A stretch of 64,000 nucleotides of DNA from GCA-2861595 sp035536185 (GTDB taxonomy: Bacteria > Actinomycetota > Acidimicrobiia > Acidimicrobiales > GCA-2861595): positions 25,033 to 89,032 of the forward strand of contig DATLOM010000026.1 in NCBI GenBank assembly GCA_035536185.1, read 5' to 3'. Position 1 is the stretch's first letter. Every line of letters begins with the position of its first letter. The position numbers and the translations under genes are program-made. This document shows positions 53,857 through 61,501 of the stretch, one piece after another. Below the pieces are notes generated by a model, which searched no databases, had not been told where the DNA came from, and saw only the letters and a program-made list of their open reading frames with translations.

Positions 53857-55476
53857 ATGGCTGGAGAGCGCCGGCGGCGCGAACAGCTACTGCTCAAGGC
53901 GGGCTTCGACCTCGCCGCCGACGTCACGCCGGCCGTCGTCGTCCAGCGCATCGTCGACCTGGCCGCGGAGCTGGCCAACGCGGCCAGGGCCTGCCTCATC
54001 GTCCTGGGTGACGACGGTCAGGTCCGCCGGTTCGTCACCAGCGGCGTTTCGTTGGAGAGGCGCAAGGTCGACCGTGCCGAGGCCGAGCGCGGTCTTCTGG
54101 GGCCGGTTCTGTCGAGGAGCGAGTCGGTGAGGGTCGACAACGTGAAGGACGACCCGTGCCTCATCGGGCTCGCCCGCGACCACGAGCCTGTGGCCGTAGT
54201 GGCCGTCCCCGTCCATGCCGGCCGGCGCCAGCTGGGAGTGCTCTGGCTCGTGGAGGCCGCGGCGGGAGAGGCGTTCGGCGACGACGACGAGCGGGCTCTC
54301 GCGTTCTTCGCCGCCCAGGCCGGCGTCGCGCTGGAGAACGCCCGACTGCTGGAGGAGGCGAGGGTCCGCCAGCGGGCGCTGGAGGGCGTGAAGGAAGTCT
54401 CGCAGGCGCTGCTGGAGGGGCGGCCCACCGATGACGTGCTGCAGCTGGTGGCCCGCCGGGCCCGGGAGCTGGTCTCGTCTTCTTTCGCCGGCGTGGTCAC
54501 CCCCATCGGTGAGGGAGACACGCTCGTCGTCCGGGTCGTCGAGGGCGACCACACCGAGGGGAGTGTCGGCACCAGCTTTCGCGGTGCCCACTCCATCAGC
54601 GGCGAGGTGATCAGGACCCTCCAGCCGGTGGTGGTGGCCGATGCCTCCACGGACGACCGCAAGAGCCAGCCCATCGTGCAGACCGGCCTTTTCGGCCCCG
54701 CGCTGTTCATCCCCCTGGCCATGCGGGGCCGGGCCTTCGGAACGCTCGCCGTGGCCAACGGGATCGGAGGCAGCGTCTTCACCCCCGACGACCTCCTCGT
54801 CGTGCAGACCTTCGCCAACGAGGCGTCGGTCGCCCTCGAGTACGGGCGCATCAGGGACGAGCTGGAGCGTCTCACCGTGCTGGAGGAGCGGGAGCGCATC
54901 GCCATGGAGCTCCACGACGGGGTGGTCCAGACCTTGTTCGCCGTTGGCCTGTCCCTGCAGGTGGAGGGCGAGGACGAACCCGAGGACATGCGCCGGCGCC
55001 GCTTCGAGGCCGTCACCAGCATCGACAAGGCCATTCGCGACCTGCGGAACTACATCTACGGGCTCCGCCCCGACGACCTGGCCGACCGCCACCTGGAACG
55101 GGCGCTTCGGGACGTGGCCGGCTCCTTCGAGCGGTCGGGCCGCGTCGACATCGTCACGACCATCGATCCCCGGGCGGCATCGGCCCTCGCTCATCGCAGC
55201 GATACGGTCCTGCAGGCGGCCCGGGAGGCCATCTCCAACGCCGTTCGTCACTCCGGGGCGACGCGCATCGGGCTCCGTTTCTGTCTCGACGGTGGAGAGG
55301 CCGTCGTCGAGGTGGCCGACGACGGCCACGGCTTCGATCCCGACCACGTCGCCGGCAACGGCCGGGGTCTGGTCAACCTCAAGAGCCGGGCCGACGCGCT
55401 CGGTGGGGTGCTGGAGATAGAGCCCGTCACCGGTGGCGGCACGATGGTCCGCATACGGGTGCCCATCCCCGACTGA
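53857..55476 (+). CDS. GAF-GAF-HisKA_3 sensor histidine kinase (DevS-like)
   Basis: The 539-residue protein has two GAF domains (about 15-165 and 180-330) and no transmembrane helices, so it is cytosolic. The HisKA_3 H-box MELHDGVVQTLFAVGLSLQ carries the phospho-accepting His353. The HATPase domain has NAVRHSGATR (N box) and ADDGHGFDPDHVAGNGRGLV (G boxes). The arrangement is that of DevS/DosT-type kinases that respond to gases, redox or small ligands; a heme site cannot be judged from sequence alone. Likely partners are the NarL-type regulators at 57884-61360. Confidence 0.92.
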   Translation: MAGERRRREQLLLKAGFDLAADVTPAVVVQRIVDLAAELANAARACLIVLGDDGQVRRFVTSGVSLERRKVDRAEAERGLLGPVLSRSESVRVDNVKDDPCLIGLARDHEPVAVVAVPVHAGRRQLGVLWLVEAAAGEAFGDDDERALAFFAAQAGVALENARLLEEARVRQRALEGVKEVSQALLEGRPTDDVLQLVARRARELVSSSFAGVVTPIGEGDTLVVRVVEGDHTEGSVGTSFRGAHSISGEVIRTLQPVVVADASTDDRKSQPIVQTGLFGPALFIPLAMRGRAFGTLAVANGIGGSVFTPDDLLVVQTFANEASVALEYGRIRDELERLTVLEERERIAMELHDGVVQTLFAVGLSLQVEGEDEPEDMRRRRFEAVTSIDKAIRDLRNYIYGLRPDDLADRHLERALRDVAGSFERSGRVDIVTTIDPRAASALAHRSDTVLQAAREAISNAVRHSGATRIGLRFCLDGGEAVVEVADDGHGFDPDHVAGNGRGLVNLKSRADALGGVLEIEPVTGGGTMVRIRVPIPD

Positions 55477-55478
55477 GC

Positions 55479-55511
55479 GAGAAGGCCCTGGCACCCTGCC
55501 GGGGCCTTCTC
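55479..55511 (+). terminator. Hairpin terminator after the histidine kinase gene
   Basis: Perfect 10-bp arms GAGAAGGCCC and GGGCCTTCTC surround a 13-nt loop. The element lies just after the kinase stop and before the convergent secreted-protein stop at 55540. No U-tract follows. Confidence 0.7.
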
Positions 55512-55539
55512 GTCTAGATGCTGGTCATCCAGCGAGCGT

Positions 55540-57786
55540 TCAGGGGATGGCGATGTTCGAGTCGTTGCCGGAGTACGTGAGAGCCGTGCTCTCCAGGCAG
55601 ATACTCGAACTGCCGAGTTGGTTTGCATTTGTCGAGGTGTAAGTAACCCTCCAGAAGAGGGTGGCATCACTGGGTACCCGAACGGTGGTGTTGTTCGTCG
55701 TCACCGACTGCGGGGAAGCACCACTGACTGCCAGCGGCCCCTCCTTGTAGAGAAGGCCCCCTGCTCCGACGGTGTCCCCGTTCGCCTGGCAGTTGGCATC
55801 GGCGGGATTGCCAGCGGTTGCGGCTTCGTACAGCTTGAAGATGACGCTGCCCGTCAGGTTCCCGCCAGCGGGGGCGGTGATGACCGTCTTGTCCTGCGGG
55901 AAGACGAACTGGCGGGTCGTCATCGCCGTGGGAGCGGCGTTGACCACCACCGATTCGTCGGGGTCGTCGCAGGCTGCGTTGTGGGTGCTTCCCACGTTGT
56001 TCGGGTCACCGGTAGCCGGGTGGTACTGCGCCTTCCAGTGGTAGGTACCGGGTGCGTCCGGCGTGAAGCTGACCGGGCCGTAGGTGCCGTTGCCGCTGAC
56101 GGTGACGTCCTGCGGGTTGGTCCCCGTCCCCGTGGCCAGAGCGGTGCAGTCCGACTTCAGCAGCGTGAAGGTGATCTTGCCGCCGGCGGGGGCACCGTTG
56201 GTGGCGTCGATGGTCGGATAGGCGGTCTCCGCCCCGTTGGTGCCGGGTTGCGTGGCCGTGCCGCTGAGGGTGGCGTTGTCCTGTACCGGCTGCCCGAAGG
56301 CGACCGGCGTCGCGACTGCCAAGGTGTCCAGCGTCGGCGTCACCGGAACGACCGTGAAGCACTCTCCGCTCGAGCTGTCCTCGGCGTTCGGCACACCGTT
56401 GGTGCCCGAGGTGAACACACCCCTCCAGCAGTACCGGCCGACCGATGTGATGTTCGCCGCCGCCGATGGGATGGGTTGCGGTGTGGCGTTCGTGACGGCA
56501 ATGGCCGGGCCGATCTTCTTGCCACCGGTCGTACAGGTGCCGGTAGCGATAGGCCCGCACAGGTAGAAGTCCATGTCACCGGACCACGTCGAGACTCCGC
56601 TCACGGTCAGGACTGCGGTGTCCTTGGCCGTCACCGAGCCGGTCCCTATCGAGAGGCCGGCGCTGGGGATGGTCCCCGGCGGAGTTGCGCCAGTCTTCGG
56701 GGTCGTCACCAGGGTCGTGTCGCAGCTGCCGAAGCCGCCGAGCACGAAGTCCTTCAGCACCGCGGTCGGTGAAGTCGACGTCCGTGTCTCGGAGAGGACG
56801 CTGGAGAAGCACTGGTCGGCGAGACCCAGCTGGGACAGGTTGATCCCCCCTTCGAAGAGCTCGCCATTGAGGTAGCTGGAGCTCCCGCTCTTGTCGGTGA
56901 AGGTGGTCCACGGCGCGACCGCCCCGTCGGCCGGGTTGACGACGCCGCAGAACCCGTCGGTGTTGACAAGACCAGGATGGCACTTCGCTGTGGTCGAGGT
57001 GGCAAGTTGTCTCAGGTTGGCCTCGGCGCACGTCCCAGCTGTCTTCTTGCAGGTGGAATCCCACTTGTAGACCGTGATGGTCGAGACCGTGCCGCCGTTG
57101 CTGAAGTCCGAGATGACGAGCAGGTCGCCATTGGCATGAGTACCCGTGAAGCCGGTGCCCCCGCCCACCGAGTTGGTCCCGAAACCGATCTCGTTCTTGA
57201 AGAACCAGAAGCCCTGCTGGGCATCGCCGCTGTTGTCGTACCGGTCGGACCCGAAGTACAGGACCTCGCACGTCGTCGACGCCGCGGGCGCGGGACAAGT
57301 GGTTGCATTCTTGGGCAGGGAGTATCGGGCGGCAAAGCTGTGCAGCAGGTTCGACTTGTCCGGCAGCCCGCCGGCCTCGTCCTTCCACGCCCACTGGTTC
57401 ACGTCGATGAAGTCCTTCGAGCCCCCGCCCGTGAAGATGGATGCGTTGAGGGGGCCGTCGTTGGCCCATGAGGTCGCCGTGGCGCCAGCGGTGTCGCCGG
57501 CACCTGCGCACTGATCGGGAACTACGTTGCCAGGATCATTGGTGATGGTCACCTCGTGACAGACGTTGTCCCAGTCGTCCCCGGCTGCGACACCGTTCAC
57601 GGCGTCCCCTTCTAGCTCGAACGCTGCCGTACCGTGCACGGCGTCGGCCATCCCGACGAAGCTGAGCACTCCCAGCATCATCGCCAGAACCAGGAAGGTG
57701 CGAGCGGGCTTGCTGTGGACCAATGCTCGCTTGCCCATGGCCGGACCGCGAGCGGTGAACTTGAAAGAACTGGTTGACAGGCGCAT
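55540..57786 (-). CDS. Large secreted protein with Ig-like repeats
   Basis: The 748-residue protein has a long N-region (MRLSTSSFKFTARGPAMGKR) before a hydrophobic signal segment (TFLVLAMMLGVLSFVGMADA). Residues about 70-400 form a domain with many conserved Cys and Trp (DDWDNVCHEVTI, QWAWKDEAG), and residues 400-748 are about three Ig-like modules with the motif GNGTYGPVSFTPDAPGTYHW, as in actinobacterial surface proteins. No anchor helix is visible at the C-terminus, so it may be released. GTATGGG-type sequence follows GGGGG before ATG 57786. No enzyme motif is seen. Confidence 0.8.
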   Translation of the reverse strand: MRLSTSSFKFTARGPAMGKRALVHSKPARTFLVLAMMLGVLSFVGMADAVHGTAAFELEGDAVNGVAAGDDWDNVCHEVTITNDPGNVVPDQCAGAGDTAGATATSWANDGPLNASIFTGGGSKDFIDVNQWAWKDEAGGLPDKSNLLHSFAARYSLPKNATTCPAPAASTTCEVLYFGSDRYDNSGDAQQGFWFFKNEIGFGTNSVGGGTGFTGTHANGDLLVISDFSNGGTVSTITVYKWDSTCKKTAGTCAEANLRQLATSTTAKCHPGLVNTDGFCGVVNPADGAVAPWTTFTDKSGSSSYLNGELFEGGINLSQLGLADQCFSSVLSETRTSTSPTAVLKDFVLGGFGSCDTTLVTTPKTGATPPGTIPSAGLSIGTGSVTAKDTAVLTVSGVSTWSGDMDFYLCGPIATGTCTTGGKKIGPAIAVTNATPQPIPSAAANITSVGRYCWRGVFTSGTNGVPNAEDSSSGECFTVVPVTPTLDTLAVATPVAFGQPVQDNATLSGTATQPGTNGAETAYPTIDATNGAPAGGKITFTLLKSDCTALATGTGTNPQDVTVSGNGTYGPVSFTPDAPGTYHWKAQYHPATGDPNNVGSTHNAACDDPDESVVVNAAPTAMTTRQFVFPQDKTVITAPAGGNLTGSVIFKLYEAATAGNPADANCQANGDTVGAGGLLYKEGPLAVSGASPQSVTTNNTTVRVPSDATLFWRVTYTSTNANQLGSSSICLESTALTYSGNDSNIAIP

Positions 57787-57883
57787 CCCATACCCCCTGT
57801 GCTGGCCGAGACCCCAGTGGCTCGGCGCGCGGAGAGTAGGTGTCCCACCACATCTAAGCAATGCAAAAGAGCGTTGATTCTTC

Positions 57884-58555
57884 TCAACGGTCAATGGCGG
57901 GAGCCAGCAGGCGGCGGGCCGCAGCTCGATCGGGGGCGCCCAGTTTGTGGAGAGCGGCCGAGATGTGACTGCGCACCGTCACCTTCGCGATGAAGAGGCG
58001 CTCGGCGATCTGGGCCGTGGTGCACCCGCCGGCCAGCAGCTGGAGCACCTCCCACTCCCTGGCCGTGAGCTCGCCCGGCTTCTTCCCTGCCAGGGCGAGG
58101 CGGTGGCGGCGGTCGCTCTGGGAGCGGATCTCTTCGACGAGTGTCCCCACCAGAGCACGGGGGATGGCCGCCTCGCCGCCCATCACCGCCCCGAGCACGT
58201 TCGGCAGGCGGGAGACGGCGGTCTCCTTCAGTAGGTAACCGGCGGCCCCGGCCCGAAGGGAGTCGAGGATGTCCCCGGGGGCGCGGGAGGCAGTGAGCAT
58301 GATGACGATGGTGCCGGGCACGGTCCCCATGTCGGCGGCGGCCCGGATGCCGTTGCCGGGCAGCGCGACGTCCACGAGCACCACGTCGGGATGAAGGGAG
58401 GCCGTTGCCGCCACCGCCTCGTCGGCGTCAGCCGCTTCTGCACAGACCACGTAGCCATGGGCCTCGAGCGTCGTCCGCACCTCCGAGCGGGTGCGCAGGT
58501 CGGCATCTGCGACCACGACACGTCCCTTCCCCAGGGTGGGGGGCGAAGCCTCCAC
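57884..58555 (-). CDS. NarL/FixJ-family response regulator (RR-A)
   Basis: The 223-residue protein has a receiver domain (about 11-130) with acidic ADADLRTR and the likely phosphoacceptor Asp62 in VVLVDVALPG, a conserved Lys in GYLLKETAV, and a LuxR HTH (about 160-215): ELTAREWEVLQLLAGGCTTA and AKVTVRSHISAALHKLG. It is divergent from RR-B at 58685. TACCTT is 6 nt before the GTG. Confidence 0.92.
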   Translation of the reverse strand: MEASPPTLGKGRVVVADADLRTRSEVRTTLEAHGYVVCAEAADADEAVAATASLHPDVVLVDVALPGNGIRAAADMGTVPGTIVIMLTASRAPGDILDSLRAGAAGYLLKETAVSRLPNVLGAVMGGEAAIPRALVGTLVEEIRSQSDRRHRLALAGKKPGELTAREWEVLQLLAGGCTTAQIAERLFIAKVTVRSHISAALHKLGAPDRAAARRLLAPAIDR

Positions 58556-58561
58556 TCGCGG

Positions 58562-58567
58562 AAGGTA
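58562..58567 (-). promoter_or_regulatory. Leaderless -10 (TACCTT) for RR-A
   Basis: The hexamer is 6 nt before GTG 58555. Confidence 0.45.
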
Positions 58568-58684
58568 CCATGGGCTGACTCACTCTGTGTGTTGAGAGCA
58601 GCCACTTAGAGCGCAAGAGGCTGTGGGGCAACAAGTGCGATACGCTGTTAGTAGCGGGCTAGTCCTGGGAGAGACGGCGACGCA

Positions 58685-59350
58685 ATGACCGAAACAGACC
58701 GACGCGTGATCCGCGTCATGGTGGTGGACGACCACGAGGTTGTGCGCGAGGGTGTAGCCGCCGTGCTGGCGGCCGCCGGTGACATCGTGGTCTGCGGCGA
58801 GGCCGGAACCGTGGGGCGGGCGGTCGAGATGGCCGACGCCACGCTCCCCGACGTCGTGGTGATGGACGTGAGGCTCGGGGCCGAGAGCGGGATCGAGGCG
58901 ACCCGGGAGATCCGTGACCGTCGACCTGAGGTCAAGGTCATCATGCTGACGTCATTCGCCAGCGACGACGCCCTCTTCGCCTCCATCATGGCTGGAGCCT
59001 CGGGCTACGTCCTCAAGCAGATCCGCGGCGCGGAGCTGGTGGAGGCCGTGCGCTCGGTAGCCGCCGGCCAGAGCATGCTCGATCCGTCGATGACGACTTC
59101 GGTCCTGGAGCGGGTGCGCCGTAGCGGTGAGCTGAAGGACGAGAAGCTGGCCCGCCTCTCGGGCCAGGAAGAGCGCATCCTGAACCTGGTGGCCGATGGT
59201 CTCACCAATGGGCAGATCGCCGCGGAGATCTACCTGTCCGAGAAGACGGTCAAGAACCACATCTCCCACATCCTCACCAAGCTCGAGGTGGGCCGGCGGG
59301 CTGAGGCCGCTGCATACCTGGCCCGCCACACCCGAACACCCAACGGCTGA
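58685..59350 (+). CDS. NarL/FixJ-family response regulator (RR-B, DevR-like)
   Basis: The 221-residue protein has a receiver domain with VMVVDDHEVVREGVAAVL, phosphoacceptor Asp61 in VVVMDVRLGAESG and Lys in GYVLKQIRG. The LuxR HTH has LSGQEERILNLVADGLTNGQ and SEKTVKNHISHILTKL, with the canonical K-T-V-K-N-H recognition residues. It is the best match to the DevS-like kinase upstream. Its 3' end is duplicated in decayed form at 60475-60640. Confidence 0.93.
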   Translation: MTETDRRVIRVMVVDDHEVVREGVAAVLAAAGDIVVCGEAGTVGRAVEMADATLPDVVVMDVRLGAESGIEATREIRDRRPEVKVIMLTSFASDDALFASIMAGASGYVLKQIRGAELVEAVRSVAAGQSMLDPSMTTSVLERVRRSGELKDEKLARLSGQEERILNLVADGLTNGQIAAEIYLSEKTVKNHISHILTKLEVGRRAEAAAYLARHTRTPNG

Positions 59351-59387
59351 TCCGGCGGCGGTGGCCACCGGCCCAAGACCGGTGAAC

Positions 59388-59477
59388 CTGAACCTCCGCC
59401 TGGGAGTGGGGAGCGGGGGCCGGGAGGTGCGGGCCCGCACACCTATGCCGCCCCGCCTGTCCCGACCGCTGACCTGA
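59388..59477 (+). pseudogene. Internally deleted response-regulator remnant
   Basis: ACCTCCGCCTGGG followed by GGAGGTGCGGGCCCGCA matches the receiver region of RR-C (around 60925-60980, encoding DLRLGAESG and REVRAR). It is then joined directly to a sequence like the RR-C gene end, before the TGACCTGAAA that also follows RR-C. The middle of the gene is missing, so this is a remnant of a duplicated regulator. Confidence 0.6.
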
Positions 59478-59565
59478 AATATCCCGACCATATAGGGCCA
59501 TTCGGCCCATGTCGGAAGAGGGTCGAGTAGTTGAAGGTAACTAGGCAAGGGCACTGACTCAATTG
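59471..59565 (+). promoter_or_regulatory. Conserved ~94-bp element, copy 1
   Basis: It runs from GACCTGAAATATCCCG through the hairpin GGGCC-ATTC-GGCCC and the block GAAGGTAACTAGGCA to CACTGACTCAATTG. About 87% identical by eye to the copy at 61359. It ends 40 nt before the repeat-protein start and probably holds promoter or regulatory sequence. Confidence 0.7.
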
Positions 59566-59604
59566 GTGCCCGGCCAAAAATCCAACGACGAAGGAGACAC
59601 AGAT

Positions 59605-60384
59605 ATGAGGTCACGCAATTTGGTCGCACTCGCGGGCGCCACCGCCGGTCTGCTGGCGCTGGGGGGTATCACCGCCCAAGCCGCACCCGACGCCTCCGTG
59701 GAGGTTGGTTTCAACCCTCGCGGCCAGAGCGGGAAGCCACCCCACGTGACGGTGGACGTCCACACCGACCCGGGCGGCCTTCCGGACACGTCAGCCGTGA
59801 ACGCCGCCATCGCCCAGGTGATGGCTCTCGTCGACGACCTCCCGACCCCGACGGTGCCGCCCGAGCTGCCGCCCGAGGTCCAGGATGTCGTCGGCATCGT
59901 GCAGGACCTGGTCGACAACCCGCCGGCCGGCCCGCCCGACCTGCCGCCCGAGGTCCAGGATGTCCTCGCCACCCTCCAGGAGCTGGTCGACAACCCGCCG
60001 GCCGGTCCGCCCGACCTGCCTCCCGAGGTCCAGGATGTCCTCGCCACCGTCCAGGACCTGGTTGACAACCCGCCGGCCGGTCCCCCTGACCTGCCGCCCG
60101 AGGTCGTAGAGGCCGTCGCCACCCTGCAGGGCCTGATCGACAACGCGCCGGCCGGTCCGCCCGACCTGCCGCCCGAGGTCGTCGAGGCCATCGCCACCCT
60201 GCAGGGGCTGGTCGACAACGCGCCGGCCGGTCCGCCCGAGCCGCCGACGCTGCCGTCGGAGCTCGTCGAGGCCATCGCCACCCTGGAGGGCCTGGTCAAC
60301 ACGCCGCCGGCTAGCCCGCCCGCGCCGCCCTCGGAGGTCGCCCAGATCCTGGCGACCATCCTCGGCCTGCTGCCGACGGTGTAG
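59605..60384 (+). CDS. Secreted protein built of 25-residue proline-rich helical repeats
   Basis: The 259-residue protein has a Sec signal (NLVALAGATAGLLALGGITA, cleavage near AQAA) and then a short domain (about 28-85). From about residue 85 it consists of tandem 25-residue units of the form PPAGPPDLPPEVQDVLATLQ plus ELVDN: a proline turn and an amphipathic helix. The last two units are variant (PTLPSELVEAIATLEGLVN, SEVAQILATILGLLP). AAGGAG lies 8 nt before ATG 59605. I know no named family. It may be a surface spacer or a self-associating matrix protein. Confidence 0.8.
   Translation: MRSRNLVALAGATAGLLALGGITAQAAPDASVEVGFNPRGQSGKPPHVTVDVHTDPGGLPDTSAVNAAIAQVMALVDDLPTPTVPPELPPEVQDVVGIVQDLVDNPPAGPPDLPPEVQDVLATLQELVDNPPAGPPDLPPEVQDVLATVQDLVDNPPAGPPDLPPEVVEAVATLQGLIDNAPAGPPDLPPEVVEAIATLQGLVDNAPAGPPEPPTLPSELVEAIATLEGLVNTPPASPPAPPSEVAQILATILGLLPTV
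59866..60340 (+). repeat. 75-bp coding tandem repeat
   Basis: CTGCC(G/T)CCCGAGGTC begins at 59866, 59941, 60016, 60091 and 60166, an exact 75-bp period. Two diverged units follow after a 6-bp insertion. Confidence 0.95.
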
Positions 60385-60474
60385 CTGCGTCTGTCAGCCC
60401 GGCGAGCGCCGGTGTGGTCGGGATCGCCCCGGCCTCACCGGCGCTCTGTCGCGACCGGGCTCAATGGCGTGCAA

Positions 60475-60640
60475 GGCGTGTCAAGCTTGACCAACGGGCA
60501 GCTAGCCGCCGACATCCACCTGTCCGAGAAGACGGTGAAGAACCACATCTGCCATGTCGTCACCAACCTCGAGGCGGCCGTCGGGCCGCGGCCGCTGCCC
60601 GCCCACCCACGCCCTCACACCCCAATGGCTGATCCCGCGG
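60475..60640 (+). pseudogene. LuxR-type HTH remnant (copy of the RR-B 3' end)
   Basis: The frame reads SLTNGQLAADIHLSEKTVKN, HICHVVTNLEA, clearly the recognition helix of RR-B (LTNGQIAAEIYLSEKTVKNH). No receiver precedes it and no plausible start exists. Similarity to RR-B DNA continues beyond the stop codon (CAATGGCTGATCC, GCGGCGGTAG), so this is a duplicated gene end, not an independent gene. Confidence 0.75.
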
Positions 60641-60669
60641 CGGTAGCAAAACCCAGGTCGAGACCGGGT

Positions 60670-60695
60670 CCCGGTCCGAAAGGGCCGTTCGGCCC
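60670..60695 (+). promoter_or_regulatory. Partial copy of the conserved element
   Basis: CCCGGTCC and AGGGCCGTTCGGCCC match the first third of the ~94-bp element. It lies 38 nt before the RR-C start, so RR-C may be under the same control. Confidence 0.5.
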
Positions 60696-60733
60696 TGGAC
60701 ACGGCGGCTGCCGAGGCTCAGGATCGTGGTGAG

Positions 60734-61360
60734 ATGACTTCGGCCCAAGCCGCACTGCGGCGCCCGATCAGGGTGATGATCGTGGACGACAACCGCCAGG
60801 TCCGCAGCAGCGTGGCGGCCATCCTGGAGGCGGCGGGCGACATTGTCGTGTGCGGTGAGGCCGACGGGGTGGGCCAGGCCGAGGCGGTAGCGGCAGTCGC
60901 CGAACCCGACGTGGCCATCGTCGACCTCCGCCTGGGCGCCGAGAGCGGCATCCGGGCCGGTCGCGAGGTGCGGGCCCGCAGACCGCAGACCCACGTCATC
61001 TTGTTGACCTCCGCCTCGGACGAGGAGGCCCGGGTCGCCTCGGCCCTCGCCGGCGCCGACGGCTACCTGGTGAAGCAGCTGCGCCAGACCGACATCGTCG
61101 GAGCCGTGCGGGCCGTCAGCGGTGGCGGGGACCACAGGGATGCGCTGTCGCCGACCGACATGGAGCATCTCCGCTCGCGCATGGCCGGCGCCGACGAGGC
61201 CCAGAATGAGCTGTTCGACCTGGTCATCGATGGTCTTACCGACGGCGAGATCAGCTCCGCCCTGCACCTCGAGCAGGCGGAGGTAAGGGCGCAAGTGGAC
61301 GCTCTGGTCGGCCGACTGCGCCCGGAGAGCACCTACGCGTCCCGCCCGTCCCGCTTCTGA
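60734..61360 (+). CDS. Response regulator with degenerate LuxR domain (RR-C)
   Basis: The 208-residue protein has a normal receiver domain: VMIVDDNRQVRSSVAAILEA, phosphoacceptor Asp64 in VAIVDLRLGAESG, and Lys in GYLVKQLRQ. The C-terminal part aligns with the LuxR HTH of RR-B (LFDLVIDGLTDGEISSALHL), but the recognition helix reads EQAEVRAQVDALVGRL instead of SEKTVKNHISHILTKL. Key DNA-contacting Lys/Thr/Asn/His residues are lost. It may bind a different DNA site, act as a phosphate sink, or titrate the kinase. It shares its receiver motif wording (CGEAxxVG, DxRLGAESGI) with RR-B, so it is a duplicate. Confidence 0.85.
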   Translation: MTSAQAALRRPIRVMIVDDNRQVRSSVAAILEAAGDIVVCGEADGVGQAEAVAAVAEPDVAIVDLRLGAESGIRAGREVRARRPQTHVILLTSASDEEARVASALAGADGYLVKQLRQTDIVGAVRAVSGGGDHRDALSPTDMEHLRSRMAGADEAQNELFDLVIDGLTDGEISSALHLEQAEVRAQVDALVGRLRPESTYASRPSRF

Positions 61361-61452
61361 CCTGAAAGATCCCGGTCCTTTAGGGCCGTTCGGCCCATGT
61401 CGGAAGGGGGTCGAGTAGTCGAAGGTAACTAGGCAGGGCACTGAGTCATTTG
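61359..61452 (+). promoter_or_regulatory. Conserved ~94-bp element, copy 2
   Basis: The element starts at the RR-C stop codon and ends about 50 nt before the subtilase start. Contents: GGGCC-GTTC-GGCCC hairpin, GTCGAGTAG, GAAGGTAACTAGGCA, GGGCACTGAGTC. See copy 1 at 59471. Confidence 0.7.
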
Positions 61453-61501
61453 CGGCCCTGGCGGAGTTGTCCACGAGATCACAACCAGATTTGGGGTGGC
61501 A

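Larger units (their letters stand above)
60385..60733 (+). other. Intergenic region containing a regulator remnant and a partial element
   Basis: The first 90 bp hold nothing recognised. The rest contains the HTH remnant (60475-60640) and a partial copy of the conserved element (60670-60695) just upstream of RR-C. Confidence 0.6.

Noticed and set aside
59471..59565. The 94-bp element as a cyclic-di-GMP riboswitch
   Set aside because: I could not match it to the GEMM consensus, and only the small GGGCC/GGCCC hairpin is clearly paired; the outer pairing seen in one copy is not kept in the other.
59866..60340. Regular 75-bp repeats that could suggest a CRISPR-like array
   Set aside because: The repeats are contiguous without unique spacers, are in frame inside a signal-peptide protein and have no cas genes nearby.
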